Positions 26,512 to 35,824 of a stretch of DNA of 64,000 nucleotides are shown here, piece by piece. How positions within the stretch are numbered: the first letter of the stretch is position 1; each line of letters opens with the position of its first letter. Location: positions 186,001-250,000 of the forward strand of contig NZ_CANMSK010000002.1 in assembly GCF_947500655.1 (NCBI RefSeq). The letters are read 5' to 3'. Under the pieces are notes generated by a model. That model did not search any database and was not told the origin of the DNA. It saw only the letters and a list, made by a program, of their open reading frames with translations. The DNA is from an uncultured Psychrosphaera sp. Lineage in GTDB: Bacteria; Pseudomonadota; Gammaproteobacteria; Enterobacterales; Alteromonadaceae. A program made the position numbers and the translations under genes.

Positions 26512-27228
26512 TTGACTAACACTGTGCTCATTGTTGAAGACGATAAAGATATCGCCGATCTTATACGTGTAAATTTACATGAATTGGGGATAAACACTGA
26601 GCACCAGTGTGATGGTCAAACTGGCTTAAAGTCTGCGTTAGAAAATGATTATAGCTTGTTACTACTGGACGTTATGCTGCCTAATATTTCTGGCTTAGAT
26701 ATATGCAGGCAAGTAAGGCAAGCAAAACCAGAGCAAGCTATTATCATGCTTACCGCTAAAAACTCTGAAACCGACCGAGTGTTAGGTTTAGAGCTAGGTG
26801 CAGATGATTACATGACCAAGCCTTTTAGTGTTCGTGAACTTCAAGCTAGAGTTCGTGTGCAGTTAAGAAGAGCTAACTTACTGCAACAACGTCCTTCCGC
26901 GGTTATGCCCCAAGATGATTTATTAACCGTTGGTAAGCTGAGCATTAATCAGCAACAACACAGTGCTAAATTATCTGACCAAACACTTGATCTTACCGCG
27001 ACGGAATTTGACTTGTTAAAGCATTTTGCTAAACACCCAGATCAAGTATTCAGCCGAGCTCAGTTATTGGAAAACGTATGGGGTTATCACCATAGTGGTT
27101 ATGAACATACTGTGAATTCTCATATCAATAGACTACGGACAAAGTTAGAACAAGACCCCGCGCAAGCCAATATTATTCAAACGGTTTGGGGGGTTGGTTA
27201 TAAACTCAATTCTCAAGGTGTAAACTAA
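26512..27228 (+). CDS. OmpR-family response regulator
   Basis: 238 residues. The receiver domain has the acidic pair EDDKD, phosphoacceptor Asp in LLLLDVMLPNISGLD and Lys in YMTKPFSVRELQAR. A winged-helix DNA-binding domain follows (LTATEFDLLKHFAKHPDQVF, VWGYHHSGYEHTVNSHINRL). The start is a TTG, 6 bp after the spondin lipoprotein, with no clear Shine-Dalgarno, so translation is likely coupled. The stop overlaps the kinase ATG by one base. Confidence 0.92.
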   Translation: MTNTVLIVEDDKDIADLIRVNLHELGINTEHQCDGQTGLKSALENDYSLLLLDVMLPNISGLDICRQVRQAKPEQAIIMLTAKNSETDRVLGLELGADDYMTKPFSVRELQARVRVQLRRANLLQQRPSAVMPQDDLLTVGKLSINQQQHSAKLSDQTLDLTATEFDLLKHFAKHPDQVFSRAQLLENVWGYHHSGYEHTVNSHINRLRTKLEQDPAQANIIQTVWGVGYKLNSQGVN

Positions 27229-28712
27229 TGTCATTATCACTTTATCAACGTATTGCCTTGTCGTTAACATTGGCATTTTCAGTCATATTATATTTATCAT
27301 TTTTGTGGAGCAGTCAGCTTCAGCAAAGTACTCAGTTGGAATCTGAGCAAAGACTTCATTTGGGACTGGCAGAGCATTTAGTGTCTGACAATCCTTTATT
27401 GGCTGAGGGCGTTTATGATTACGATGGCTTGAAAAACCTATTTCATACTTTGATGATGTTAGGTCCAAGCTTTGAGTTTTATTATTTAGATCCAAACGGC
27501 AAGGTACTCACATATTCTGCTAAACCGGGAAAAGTTAAGCGTGAGTTGGTAGACGTAGAGCCTATTCGTTCTTTGTTATCCAATCAGGTTGAATTGCCCG
27601 TGTTGGGTGACGACCCTAGAAATCTAGAGAAACAAAAAATATTCTCAGCCTCTCCTGTGTATAAAGAGGGAGAGCTACAAGGCTATTTGTACATGATCAT
27701 TGGCGGTGAAATACATGACTCCATTGTTAAATCTGTGCAGGACAGCCATAGTTTAAAAGATGTCTCTATTGTCATTGTCGCCAGTTTAGGAGTGTTACTT
27801 TTATTGCTGCTAGGTTTATTTAGAGCATTTACCGCACCACTTAATAAAATGGCAAAAGCTATTAAAGCGATAGATCAAAATAACCTCAGTCAGGTAGAAA
27901 TAGACTTTAATGTATCCAAAGACTCAAACAATGAAATTAACGTGTTGGCTTCGGCATTTAATTCGTTAATAAAACAAGTGCAAAGCCAGTTGGTGCAATT
28001 AGAAAATATTGATGAACACAGACGTATTTTATTGGCAGATCTTTCTCACGACTTAAGAACGCCATTAGCTAACCTACAAGGTTATATAGAAACCTTATCT
28101 ATTCATGGGGAAAAGCTGACAGAGCAAGAAAGGCAAAAGTTTGTCAGTATCTCCATGCGTAATGCCAATAACTTAAAACGCTTAATAGACCAAATATTTG
28201 AACTGGCTTATTTAGATGGCGGTCAAGTTACCGTTCATCATGAACCTTTCCCACTAGCTGACTTATTATTTGATGTGACGGCTAAATTTGAGCTTAACGC
28301 GACAAAAAAAGGCGTTCGACTAGAAGTAGAGTCTTTGGCGGCTAACTATTTAGTTTTTGCCGATATAGGTAAGTTAGAACGTGTACTCACTAACTTAATT
28401 GAAAATGCGATTAGGCATACTCAAGAAAACGGGGTTATTACCTTGTCAGTGAACATGCTAAAAGAACAAAAAAATCAATTGCGGATAGACATACGAGATA
28501 CCGGAACGGGTATTAACCGTAATGAAATTGCTCATATTTTTGATGCCCGTTACAGAGCAAGTAATGCCCAAGAAGATAAAAATACCCATGTAGGTTTGGG
28601 ATTGGCTATCAGCCAAAAACTAGTTGCCTTACTTAACTCTGAATTGAGGGTAGAAAGCGAATTAGGCAAAGGCACTTGTTTTAGTTTTAGCTTGCCGTTG
28701 GTAAATAATTAA
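27228..28712 (+). CDS. Sensor histidine kinase
   Basis: 494 residues. Two transmembrane helices (about 9-29 and 177-200) flank a periplasmic sensor region. A HAMP-like linker, the HisKA box LLADLSHDLRTPLANLQGY with the phosphorylated His, and a HATPase domain (NLIENAIRHTQENG, DTGTGI, GLGLAISQKL) follow. It phosphorylates the response regulator just upstream. Because the operon starts with two exported spondin proteins, these may be either the signal or the output of the system; the sequence cannot tell which. Confidence 0.92.
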   Translation: MSLSLYQRIALSLTLAFSVILYLSFLWSSQLQQSTQLESEQRLHLGLAEHLVSDNPLLAEGVYDYDGLKNLFHTLMMLGPSFEFYYLDPNGKVLTYSAKPGKVKRELVDVEPIRSLLSNQVELPVLGDDPRNLEKQKIFSASPVYKEGELQGYLYMIIGGEIHDSIVKSVQDSHSLKDVSIVIVASLGVLLLLLLGLFRAFTAPLNKMAKAIKAIDQNNLSQVEIDFNVSKDSNNEINVLASAFNSLIKQVQSQLVQLENIDEHRRILLADLSHDLRTPLANLQGYIETLSIHGEKLTEQERQKFVSISMRNANNLKRLIDQIFELAYLDGGQVTVHHEPFPLADLLFDVTAKFELNATKKGVRLEVESLAANYLVFADIGKLERVLTNLIENAIRHTQENGVITLSVNMLKEQKNQLRIDIRDTGTGINRNEIAHIFDARYRASNAQEDKNTHVGLGLAISQKLVALLNSELRVESELGKGTCFSFSLPLVNN

Positions 28713-28744
28713 CCAATATAGGCATATATAGAGCGTTGTGGCTA

Positions 28745-30100
28745 TTAAGTGTCGTATTTTTCGAGTTTATTGTAGAGCGTTTTAACACTGATGCCGAGAT
28801 CACTAGCCGTATCCGTTTTATTGCCATCGTTATCATCTAAAGTGTTGATGATGGCTGCTTTTTCAATGTCGTCCAGTGGAACGCTACCAGGAATAGTTTG
28901 TTGTAATGTTTTATTGTCGGAAGTGTTATTTAACACGTTATCACTCATATCAAATTGGATATGTTCGGGACCGATTATTGAGTCGGCCAAAATAAAGGCA
29001 CGTTCAATTGTGTGTTTTAATTCCCTCACATTTCCTTGCCATGAATGACGAGATAATTTACTTAATGCATCAGTAACAATAGATTTTTGGGTAGAAAGCT
29101 CAGAATTTAAATGAGCAATAAAATGTTTCGCCAACCCTATAACATCACCGTCTCTTTCTCTTAATGGAGCAATGGACAGAGGAAAATGAGCTAAGCGAAA
29201 ATACAAATCTTCACGTAATTTGTCATCTTCAATTGCTTGGCTAGGATCTCTGTTGGTTGCGGCGACAATTCTAACATTTGCATGATAGACTTTTTGACTT
29301 CCCACAGGTCGGTATTCACCAGTTTCTAATACTCTGAGTAACTTAACTTGGTGTTCAATGGGCATTTCAGTAATTTCATCTAAGAAAAGAGTGCCACCGT
29401 TGGCTTGTTGAAATACACCATTGTGATCTTTTGTTGCACCGGTAAATGCGCCTTTTACATGACCAAAGAGTTCACTATCCACTAATTCTGGGCTAATAGC
29501 TCCGCAGTTAATAGCAACAAACGGTTGTTCGGTGCGGTCACTTGATAAGTGGATAGTATTGGCGACGAGCTCTTTACCAGCACCACTTTCACCTATAATA
29601 AATACACTTGCTTCACTCTTTGATATGCGTCTTATGGTTCTGTAAAGTTTGTGCATTACACGAGATGAGCCAAGCAATAAACCAAATTGGTCTAAATTAC
29701 TACTGGTTATTATTTCGCCTTGTTGAGTTCTTCGTTTGGTTTCTTCTGCTATATCTTCAATAGTGTCGGTAAGAAAATCGGCATTAACCGGAGAGCGATA
29801 ATGAAAAATAGCACCGACTTGCATAAGAGCGTCTAAATGTGAGTTTGGCTCACCTTGGCTAATTACTATTAGATCAATATCTAATGTGGAAGATAAATCG
29901 GATAAACGTCTATAGTCATGGGCGTCAAACTGTTCCAATTCAACAACGGCAATACTGGGGGACAATTTCTCTATTTGGCTGATCCAGTCATCTTCATCAC
30001 TATGATCTAAAAGAGATAATTGTGAATTTAATGCACACTGAGTGACTGCTTCATGAACGTTTGGTTCATGTACGTTTAAATACAAAGCCGCAAGTGGCAT
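28745..30100 (-). CDS. Sigma-54-dependent activator with a degenerate receiver
   Basis: 451 residues of NtrC architecture: N-terminal receiver-like domain, AAA+ ATPase (Walker A GESGAGKE at about 170; GAFTGA at about 214, which contacts sigma-54; Walker B GGTLFLDEI) and a C-terminal Fis-type helix-turn-helix. In the receiver, the phosphoacceptor position reads AVVELE instead of LLDxxMP, and the switch Lys region reads FHYRSPV, so it probably cannot be phosphorylated normally. The partner kinase and the signal are unknown. Convergent with the sensor kinase gene. Confidence 0.9.
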   Translation of the reverse strand: MPLAALYLNVHEPNVHEAVTQCALNSQLSLLDHSDEDDWISQIEKLSPSIAVVELEQFDAHDYRRLSDLSSTLDIDLIVISQGEPNSHLDALMQVGAIFHYRSPVNADFLTDTIEDIAEETKRRTQQGEIITSSNLDQFGLLLGSSRVMHKLYRTIRRISKSEASVFIIGESGAGKELVANTIHLSSDRTEQPFVAINCGAISPELVDSELFGHVKGAFTGATKDHNGVFQQANGGTLFLDEITEMPIEHQVKLLRVLETGEYRPVGSQKVYHANVRIVAATNRDPSQAIEDDKLREDLYFRLAHFPLSIAPLRERDGDVIGLAKHFIAHLNSELSTQKSIVTDALSKLSRHSWQGNVRELKHTIERAFILADSIIGPEHIQFDMSDNVLNNTSDNKTLQQTIPGSVPLDDIEKAAIINTLDDNDGNKTDTASDLGISVKTLYNKLEKYDT

Positions 30101-30180
30101 ACATTGTCCTAATTTATTATTCTGCGGACAATGTATGTCATCTCCTTGTATTTAACAAGCAGCAAACTTACGAACTTACC

Positions 30181-31098
30181 TTATGACGTAGTGTTGGCGC
30201 TATTTTGGGGTAAGGAGTGGCGTAAACTTTCACCACCTTTTATACCAAAGTCCAATGTTCTAATTGGGAATGGGATCAATATGTCTTCTTTTTCTAGTGC
30301 TTTCTTAATGTTTATTACTGCATCATGGCGGGCTTGCATAAACCCTTTGTTACCAGGGAAATCAATCCAAAACCACACGATTAAGTTAACACTGCTTGCG
30401 CCAAACTCTTTGGCAAAAGCGGCGGTTTCAGACTTGTCGATGACAAAATCACAGTTATTTAACGCATTCACAATAACGTCTGAGGCTTGTTGTGGATCAT
30501 CTGCGTATGAGATCCCCACGTCCAACTCTATTCTGCGCTTATGGGTTGAGGAATAATTAGTTAAAATATTTCTGAATAATATTTTATTAGGGATGATCTT
30601 TAGTTGTCCTGAGAAAGTCTCAACTAACGTATTGCGTAATTTAATTGCTTTAACGTTACCAAATACTCCTTCAGCCTCAATAATGTCACCAATTTTGAAC
30701 GGTTTTTTTATGCTCATGGTAATGCCAGAGATTAAGTTTTCTGTCATATCCTGAAAGGCAAAACCAATAGCTAAACCAACAATACCAGCACCAGCAAGCA
30801 ATGAGGTGACCGTACCTTTTAAACTCATGAAATCCAGAGCTATGAAAAGGCCTGCAATAAAAATAATCACACGCAAAATGGAAGTTAGAAGGTTAATTAC
30901 CTCAGCTGAGTCGACAATATTCTTCAAAATGTTACGGGCCAGCTTAGCGGCGTATCTGGCAATCAGAGAAAACAGCAATATGGTTATAAAAGCCATTACT
31001 AAGTTAGGTAGTAATTTAATGGCTTCTTCAATCCAAATTTGAAGTTTACTTTCAATGAGTGTTTTAAATTTTGTAACATCTACAAAGTCAAAGTTCAT
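30181..31098 (-). CDS. MscS-family mechanosensitive channel
   Basis: 305 residues with the small-MscS plan: three N-terminal TM helices, the pore-lining TM3 with Gly/Ala packing (SLLAGAGIVGLAIGFAFQD), then the beta domain (FKIGDIIEAEGVFGNVKAI) and the cytoplasmic alpha/beta vestibule. It opens under hypo-osmotic stress to release solutes. Located between the sigma-54 activator (80 bp) and the phosphatase-kinase fusion (91 bp), all on the minus strand. Confidence 0.93.
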   Translation of the reverse strand: MNFDFVDVTKFKTLIESKLQIWIEEAIKLLPNLVMAFITILLFSLIARYAAKLARNILKNIVDSAEVINLLTSILRVIIFIAGLFIALDFMSLKGTVTSLLAGAGIVGLAIGFAFQDMTENLISGITMSIKKPFKIGDIIEAEGVFGNVKAIKLRNTLVETFSGQLKIIPNKILFRNILTNYSSTHKRRIELDVGISYADDPQQASDVIVNALNNCDFVIDKSETAAFAKEFGASSVNLIVWFWIDFPGNKGFMQARHDAVINIKKALEKEDILIPFPIRTLDFGIKGGESLRHSLPQNSANTTS

Positions 31099-31189
31099 AA
31101 TGTCCTCTTTATTTTCCCTTCTTTATTGTTTAAATACAGCGTTCCAAATAAGTCTGGTTGCAAATTACTCTTGTTAGGTCTGTGATAAT

Positions 31190-32803
31190 CTATGGCATTA
31201 ATACTTGTAAAGACTTAGGTTCAATTTCTATTTGTAATTGACTGTCTGTAAACAGCTCACCATCGATCACATAGTGAATGTCTTTTTTACTAGAGAGTTC
31301 TACCTTTTTAGCTTTGATGTAACTAACTTGTTCGGTATTTACGTTACCAATCACACCAGATAAAGCTAATTGTGATATGGATAACATACGATTAACTGCA
31401 GCGTCTGAATGTGGAATATAAGTAATGTGCAATTTCCCGTCAGTTGCTGAATCACGGCCGTTACTTTGCGCTAATAAACTGATAAATGGGGTTGTATTGG
31501 CAACCGCTAAACTGTTGATAGTTAAGTGCTGTGCTTTACCATCATTTACGCGTATTGAAACCTCTTGTGCTTCGCCTTCATTCAGTGCGCCAAAAAAGCC
31601 CTTTAAATACGCTAATTGACCATCTTTGTTTTTTTCGTCACGTTCGGCGTAGTCAATCATCTCATGCTCAAAGCCAATACCTAGCATTAGTAGCATAAGT
31701 TTTTCATTACAGTGTACGGTATCGATTGCCGTTGCATGGTTGTTTAAAATGGCATCACACGCTGCTTTTACAGGTATTAATTTGTTTTTAATACCATACA
31801 GTACGTGACATAACGCATTAGCAGTACCCAAAGGTAAAATGCCTAACTTGATGTCAGTATTGACCAGCACGGAAGCTACTTCGGTTACTGTGCCATCACC
31901 ACCGCCAACAATGATGGTTTCTATGTTTTGCTCTTTTGCTTCCAAGGCTAACGATTTTGCCGAAATGTCAGGCGTTGTGGTTTTAATTTGCAAAGTATAT
32001 TGCATGGTAAGTTGGCGAATTACCTCTGAACGATAAAGCTGCCATTTACCGCCACCGGATACTGGATTAATAACCATACAAAGTGTTTTATTGGTTTTAT
32101 CAAAATCCATGTAATCAAATGTTTGTAATGATTTTCTTTGTGATTTGTTTAAATTTGCAGTACTTCGTATTGCGTTAATATTTTCTAATACCTGATCAAC
32201 CGACAATTCGTTGTTCTGTGTTAACAAGTATGCAGCTAAAACAAATACTGAACGCCCACGGCCTAATGCACAGTGGATAACAACAGATTTACCATCTGCT
32301 TTTTGCGATTTTATCCAGCGAATAGCGTGTAATAAGGTAGATGTACTAGGTGAGCAATGATCTAGTACTGGAATATTGAGATAGTCGAATGCCTTTTTAT
32401 GTGACGAACTTTCCAAGCCTTCAAACTCAGCAGTTACATCCAGTATGGCGGTAATATCTTGTTGTTTTAATAACTCTAAGTCGCTTGGCAGTAGGCGTCT
32501 TGATAAATACAAACCGTCTTCAATTTTTTGTATTGGCGGAACTGCGTCCTTTTTTCTAACAAAATAATTGTAAGCACTTACCCCAATTAAAAAAGGAATA
32601 AAGGCCCAGCGAATATAGGTGGGAATTTTACCATCACTGTTTTTTCTAAAAATAGCAGGCTTGTTAGCTAGATATGCTATTGAAACTAATGCTAACGATA
32701 ATGCAATCCATAACGATATTACCGCTGTTAATACATTGGGAGCAATATAGGCAAGTAAGGTAAATAATAAAGCGCCTAATAGGTAATATTTGGTGATAAA
32801 CAT
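31190..32803 (-). CDS. Dual-specificity phosphatase fused to a diacylglycerol-kinase domain
   Basis: 537 residues. Three to four TM helices occupy the first ~80 residues. A cysteine phosphatase domain follows with the P-loop HCALGRGRS near residue 178. From about 240 to the end is a DAGK/LCB5 lipid kinase domain: VINPVSGGGKW, IVGGGDGTVTEVASVL (nucleotide loop, about 300) and ILPLGTANALCHVL. It likely acts on membrane lipids, with both hydrolytic and kinase sites in one protein. This fusion is known in proteobacteria but poorly studied. Confidence 0.9.
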   Translation of the reverse strand: MFITKYYLLGALLFTLLAYIAPNVLTAVISLWIALSLALVSIAYLANKPAIFRKNSDGKIPTYIRWAFIPFLIGVSAYNYFVRKKDAVPPIQKIEDGLYLSRRLLPSDLELLKQQDITAILDVTAEFEGLESSSHKKAFDYLNIPVLDHCSPSTSTLLHAIRWIKSQKADGKSVVIHCALGRGRSVFVLAAYLLTQNNELSVDQVLENINAIRSTANLNKSQRKSLQTFDYMDFDKTNKTLCMVINPVSGGGKWQLYRSEVIRQLTMQYTLQIKTTTPDISAKSLALEAKEQNIETIIVGGGDGTVTEVASVLVNTDIKLGILPLGTANALCHVLYGIKNKLIPVKAACDAILNNHATAIDTVHCNEKLMLLMLGIGFEHEMIDYAERDEKNKDGQLAYLKGFFGALNEGEAQEVSIRVNDGKAQHLTINSLAVANTTPFISLLAQSNGRDSATDGKLHITYIPHSDAAVNRMLSISQLALSGVIGNVNTEQVSYIKAKKVELSSKKDIHYVIDGELFTDSQLQIEIEPKSLQVLMP

Positions 32804-32852
32804 GACAATACCTTTTTTAATTTTATAGAAATGATGGGGTGTTAAAAATAAA

Positions 32853-32872
32853 AAAGGGGCTTTCGCCCCTTT
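32853..32872 (-). terminator. Terminator of the BON-YtjA-lipoprotein group
   Basis: AAAGGGGC-tttc-GCCCCTTT forms a tight hairpin; on the minus strand it is followed by a T-rich tract. Confidence 0.85.
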
Positions 32873-32889
32873 GTTAAACTAACAGGGAA

Positions 32890-33072
32890 TTAACAGTCAG
32901 TATCTTCGGCTTTAACGCCTTCTTTTACTTTTTCACATAGATCTTCAGTTTTGTTTTGTACATCTGTAATTGCTTCGTCTGCGGTTTCTCCCGCTTCTTC
33001 CACTTTTCCGTCGCCACAAGCAACTAAAAATGTTGATGTAAGAATTAATAATAAAATTGTAATGTTTTTCAT
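32890..33072 (-). CDS. Small lipoprotein
   Basis: 60 residues with lipobox FLVAC (Cys19), then an acidic, helical stretch (VEEAGETADEAITDVQNK). The size and composition recall entericidin-like small lipoproteins. It starts 7 bp after the upstream YtjA-like gene with AGAAGG as the ribosome site and is followed by a terminator, so it ends a stress-type operon of three genes. Confidence 0.75.
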   Translation of the reverse strand: MKNITILLLILTSTFLVACGDGKVEEAGETADEAITDVQNKTEDLCEKVKEGVKAEDTDC

Positions 33073-33079
33073 AGTTTGT

Positions 33080-33253
33080 CTACCTTCTTTTGGTGTTACG
33101 AAATCTATTGGAAATAATAGAAATCACTAATAATACGATAAAAATTAAAAAAATGATTTTTGCAATTTCAGTGGCAGCACCTGCTATACCTGTAAACCCT
33201 AAAAGTCCTGATATAAGTGCTATCACTAGGAATGTAAGTACCCAATTAATCAT
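33080..33253 (-). CDS. DUF1328 (YtjA-like) small membrane protein
   Basis: A 57-residue gene that is easily missed. The protein begins [20 protein letters not shown] and continues with a short TGIAGAA loop and a second TM helix ([15 protein letters not shown]), then a basic tail RFRNTKRR. This two-helix pattern with [12 protein letters not shown] is diagnostic of the YtjA family, which is often induced by stress. It lies between the BON protein (15 bp upstream) and the small lipoprotein (7 bp downstream). Confidence 0.85.
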   Translation of the reverse strand: MINWVLTFLVIALISGLLGFTGIAGAATEIAKIIFLIFIVLLVISIISNRFRNTKRR

Positions 33254-33268
33254 AATGATGCCTTTACT

Positions 33269-33808
33269 CTATTGGGTTACACTAAGATTATTTACAATCG
33301 ACTCAATGTCTTCCGTACCTTTTACTACTTCAGCGGCCAATTCTTTTTCTTCTTCTGAGTCAACATGACCCGTTAAGGTAACAACCTTATTTTCGGTTTC
33401 TACCTCTATATTGGTACCACTAACATCTGGATGCATAAGTAACTTAGTTTTTACTACGGTTTCAACTTTTGCATCAGTTAACTTATCAATGACTTCTTGG
33501 CTCTGTGTACTTTCGGGTAAAATAACTAATTTATTTTCTACCGTTTTAACACCATCTAAATTTGTGATTAACTCACCAGCCAATGACTTTTCTATTTGGC
33601 TATTAACTTCACCAGTTAAATAAACCACACCGTTTTTAACATCAGTGTTTATATCAAAAGAATTTAAATGTTTATTTAATAAAATGGTGGTTTCTGCTTT
33701 CCCGTCTAACCACGCATCTTGTATCTCTGGTTTCCATTCGTCGCCTGCATAAGCAGAACCCGCTGTTAAAACTGAAATTAGCGTTAATGGATATAATAAG
33801 TTTTTCAT
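33269..33808 (-). CDS. BON-domain periplasmic protein (OsmY-like)
   Basis: 179 residues with a signal peptide (SVLTAGSAYAGDE). Two BON domains are visible (DINTDVKNGVVYLTGEVNS and GTNIEVETENKVVTLTGHVDS), each with the central Gly. OsmY-type proteins bind phospholipid surfaces and respond to osmotic stress. First gene of the BON-YtjA-lipoprotein operon and near an MscS channel. Confidence 0.9.
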   Translation of the reverse strand: MKNLLYPLTLISVLTAGSAYAGDEWKPEIQDAWLDGKAETTILLNKHLNSFDINTDVKNGVVYLTGEVNSQIEKSLAGELITNLDGVKTVENKLVILPESTQSQEVIDKLTDAKVETVVKTKLLMHPDVSGTNIEVETENKVVTLTGHVDSEEEKELAAEVVKGTEDIESIVNNLSVTQ

Positions 33809-34156
33809 AAAAATCTCCTATTTAGTTAAACTCGTATAGGTAGTTGCCAGAGTTGTGCCAAATTTAACTAATTGATTTTAATGGGTTTTATTATTATGCG
33901 ATTTATGTTGTGGTAAAAATTACAGGGTTGTTATGTAAAAGTTATATGTTATTGAGCTAAAGCGAATTTTTTGAAGGATTTATGGGTTATTTTCATTCAC
34001 TCATTAAGTGAATTATTTTAATCTGTTGATTTTAAAGGTTAATTTGGATCATGTTTGTGCAAAGCTCAAACTAAAGTAGTGCAAATATCATTCAAAATTA
34101 AAGTTTTTGTTGGTTTAATGTTATTAACGTTCTGTTATTAAAGAAAAATTTTTCAC

Positions 34157-34172
34157 TGGCATTGTAAATGCA
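34157..34172 (+). promoter_or_regulatory. Sigma-54 promoter of nrtABD
   Basis: TGGCAT-TGTAA-ATGCA keeps GG-N10-GC spacing exactly. The predicted start near 34183 falls just before the first leader hairpin at 34188. The rest of the gap from 33809 shows no gene. Confidence 0.75.
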
Positions 34173-34187
34173 CTTATATATCTAGTA

Positions 34188-34272
34188 ATTCACTTTCGGA
34201 GAGGCAAGTGAATTCGGCAAAGCAGCCACCGTTTCGACATTCCTTTTGGGGATGTTGAACGGTGGTTTTTTC
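34188..34272 (+). promoter_or_regulatory. NasT-type antitermination leader of nrtA
   Basis: Hairpin 1 is ATTCACTT/AAGTGAAT (34188-34195 with 34206-34213), with an inner C-G pair closing a six-base loop GGAGAG. Hairpin 2 is GGC-AAAGCA-GCC (34216-34227), a six-base loop with A1 and G4. The terminator CCACCGTT (34226-34233) with AACGGTGG (34258-34265) and six T residues follows. Hairpin 2 and the terminator share 34226-34227, so they should exclude each other. Confidence 0.7.
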
Positions 34273-34381
34273 GTTTCTGGGGATTAAGTTTTGTATTTGA
34301 AACTCCCAGTAGCAATTTGCCGATGCTTTTGAACCGATACTTTGCAGAGATGCTAATTATATAAATAACGGGAAGATAACA

Positions 34382-35764
34382 ATGACTTTAATAAGAACAA
34401 AAAACACCGTCAAAAAGTTTGTTGCAGTGACAAGCTTAATCGCTACATCTTTGAGCTTTGGCGCTAGCGCTGAATTAGGCTACCCAGAGAAAGAAGAACT
34501 TAAATTTGGTTTTATCAAATTAACCGACATGGCGCCAATAGCAGTAGCGTATGAAAATGGTTATTTTGAAGATGAAGGTTTATACGTCACCATTGAAGCA
34601 CAAGCTAACTGGAAAGTATTACTAAATGGCGTTATCGACGGCAGTTTAGATGGCGCGCACATGTTGGCTGGTCAGCCAATTGCTGCAACCATTGGTTACG
34701 GTACAAAAGCTGAGATCATTACCCCATTTTCAATGGACTTAAATGGTAATGCAATTACAGTATCCAACGAAATTTGGGAGCAAATGAAACCCAATATTCC
34801 TAAAATGGCAGATGGACGCCCTGTTCATCCAATTAAAGCCGATGCATTAAAACCTGTAGTAGAAAAATATATAGATGCAGGTAAGCCATTTAATATGGGT
34901 ATGGTGTTTCCCGTTTCTACTCATAACTATGAGTTACGTTATTGGTTAGCCGCTGGTGGTATTCACCCAGGTTTTTATGCACCGCATAAAGGTGATACGT
35001 CAGGTAAAATTGATGCTCAAGCTTTACTTTCTGTAACACCTCCACCTCAAATGCCTTCTACTTTAGAAGCGGGGACTATTTATGGTTACTGTGTTGGTGA
35101 ACCTTGGAATCAACAAGCTGTATTTAAAGGTATCGGTGTTCCAGTAGTAACCGATTATGAAATTTGGAAAGACAATCCAGAAAAAGTATTTGGTATCACT
35201 AAAGAATTCGCTGAAAAATATCCAAATACCACAATTCGTTTAACTCGTGCTCTAATTCGTGCGGCGATGTGGTTGGATGAAAACAATAATGCTAACCGTC
35301 CAGCAGCAGTAAAAATATTATCTCAATCAAACTATGTTGGGGCAGATTACGAAGTTATCGCAAACAGCATGACAGGCACCTTTGAATATGAAAAAGGTGA
35401 CAAGCGCGCTGTCCCTGATTTCAATGTGTTTTTCCGTTACAACGCGACTTATCCATATTACTCAGACGCTATTTGGTACTTAACGCAAATGCGCCGTTGG
35501 GGACAAATTAGTGAAGAAAAACCAGATGCTTGGTATGCAGAAGTAGCCAAGAAAGTATATCGCCCAGATATATATATGGCAGCGGTTAAGTCATTAATTG
35601 ACGAGAAACTGGTACCTGCTTCTGAATTTTCATCACTTACAGGTGAAGATGGATATCGCGAACCACAAACTCATTTCATCGACAACATAGTTTATGACGG
35701 TACAAAACCAAATGAGTACATTAATAAATTCGCCATTGGTTTAAAAGCCAAAGACAAACTTTAA
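34382..35764 (+). CDS. nrtA: Nitrate ABC transporter substrate-binding protein
   Basis: 460 residues of the CmpA/NrtA family. A signal peptide ends near SFGASAEL, and the ligand domain includes [48 protein letters not shown] and [13 protein letters not shown]. It captures nitrate (and possibly nitrite) in the periplasm for NrtBD. No twin-arginine or lipobox is seen. A 10-bp perfect hairpin right after the stop separates it from nrtB, which would favour extra copies of the binding protein. Confidence 0.95.
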   Translation: MTLIRTKNTVKKFVAVTSLIATSLSFGASAELGYPEKEELKFGFIKLTDMAPIAVAYENGYFEDEGLYVTIEAQANWKVLLNGVIDGSLDGAHMLAGQPIAATIGYGTKAEIITPFSMDLNGNAITVSNEIWEQMKPNIPKMADGRPVHPIKADALKPVVEKYIDAGKPFNMGMVFPVSTHNYELRYWLAAGGIHPGFYAPHKGDTSGKIDAQALLSVTPPPQMPSTLEAGTIYGYCVGEPWNQQAVFKGIGVPVVTDYEIWKDNPEKVFGITKEFAEKYPNTTIRLTRALIRAAMWLDENNNANRPAAVKILSQSNYVGADYEVIANSMTGTFEYEKGDKRAVPDFNVFFRYNATYPYYSDAIWYLTQMRRWGQISEEKPDAWYAEVAKKVYRPDIYMAAVKSLIDEKLVPASEFSSLTGEDGYREPQTHFIDNIVYDGTKPNEYINKFAIGLKAKDKL

Positions 35765-35770
35765 CCTCAA

Positions 35771-35806
35771 TGCGGAAAAGTGAAGTTTAGCTTTTCCGCA
35801 CTTTTT
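35771..35806 (+). terminator. Intercistronic hairpin between nrtA and nrtB
   Basis: TGCGGAAAAG (35771-35780) and CTTTTCCGCA (35791-35800) pair perfectly and are followed by CTTTTT. It can act as a partial terminator or as a 3' stabiliser for nrtA mRNA. Confidence 0.8.
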
Positions 35807-35824
35807 AATTATAGAGAGTTGATT

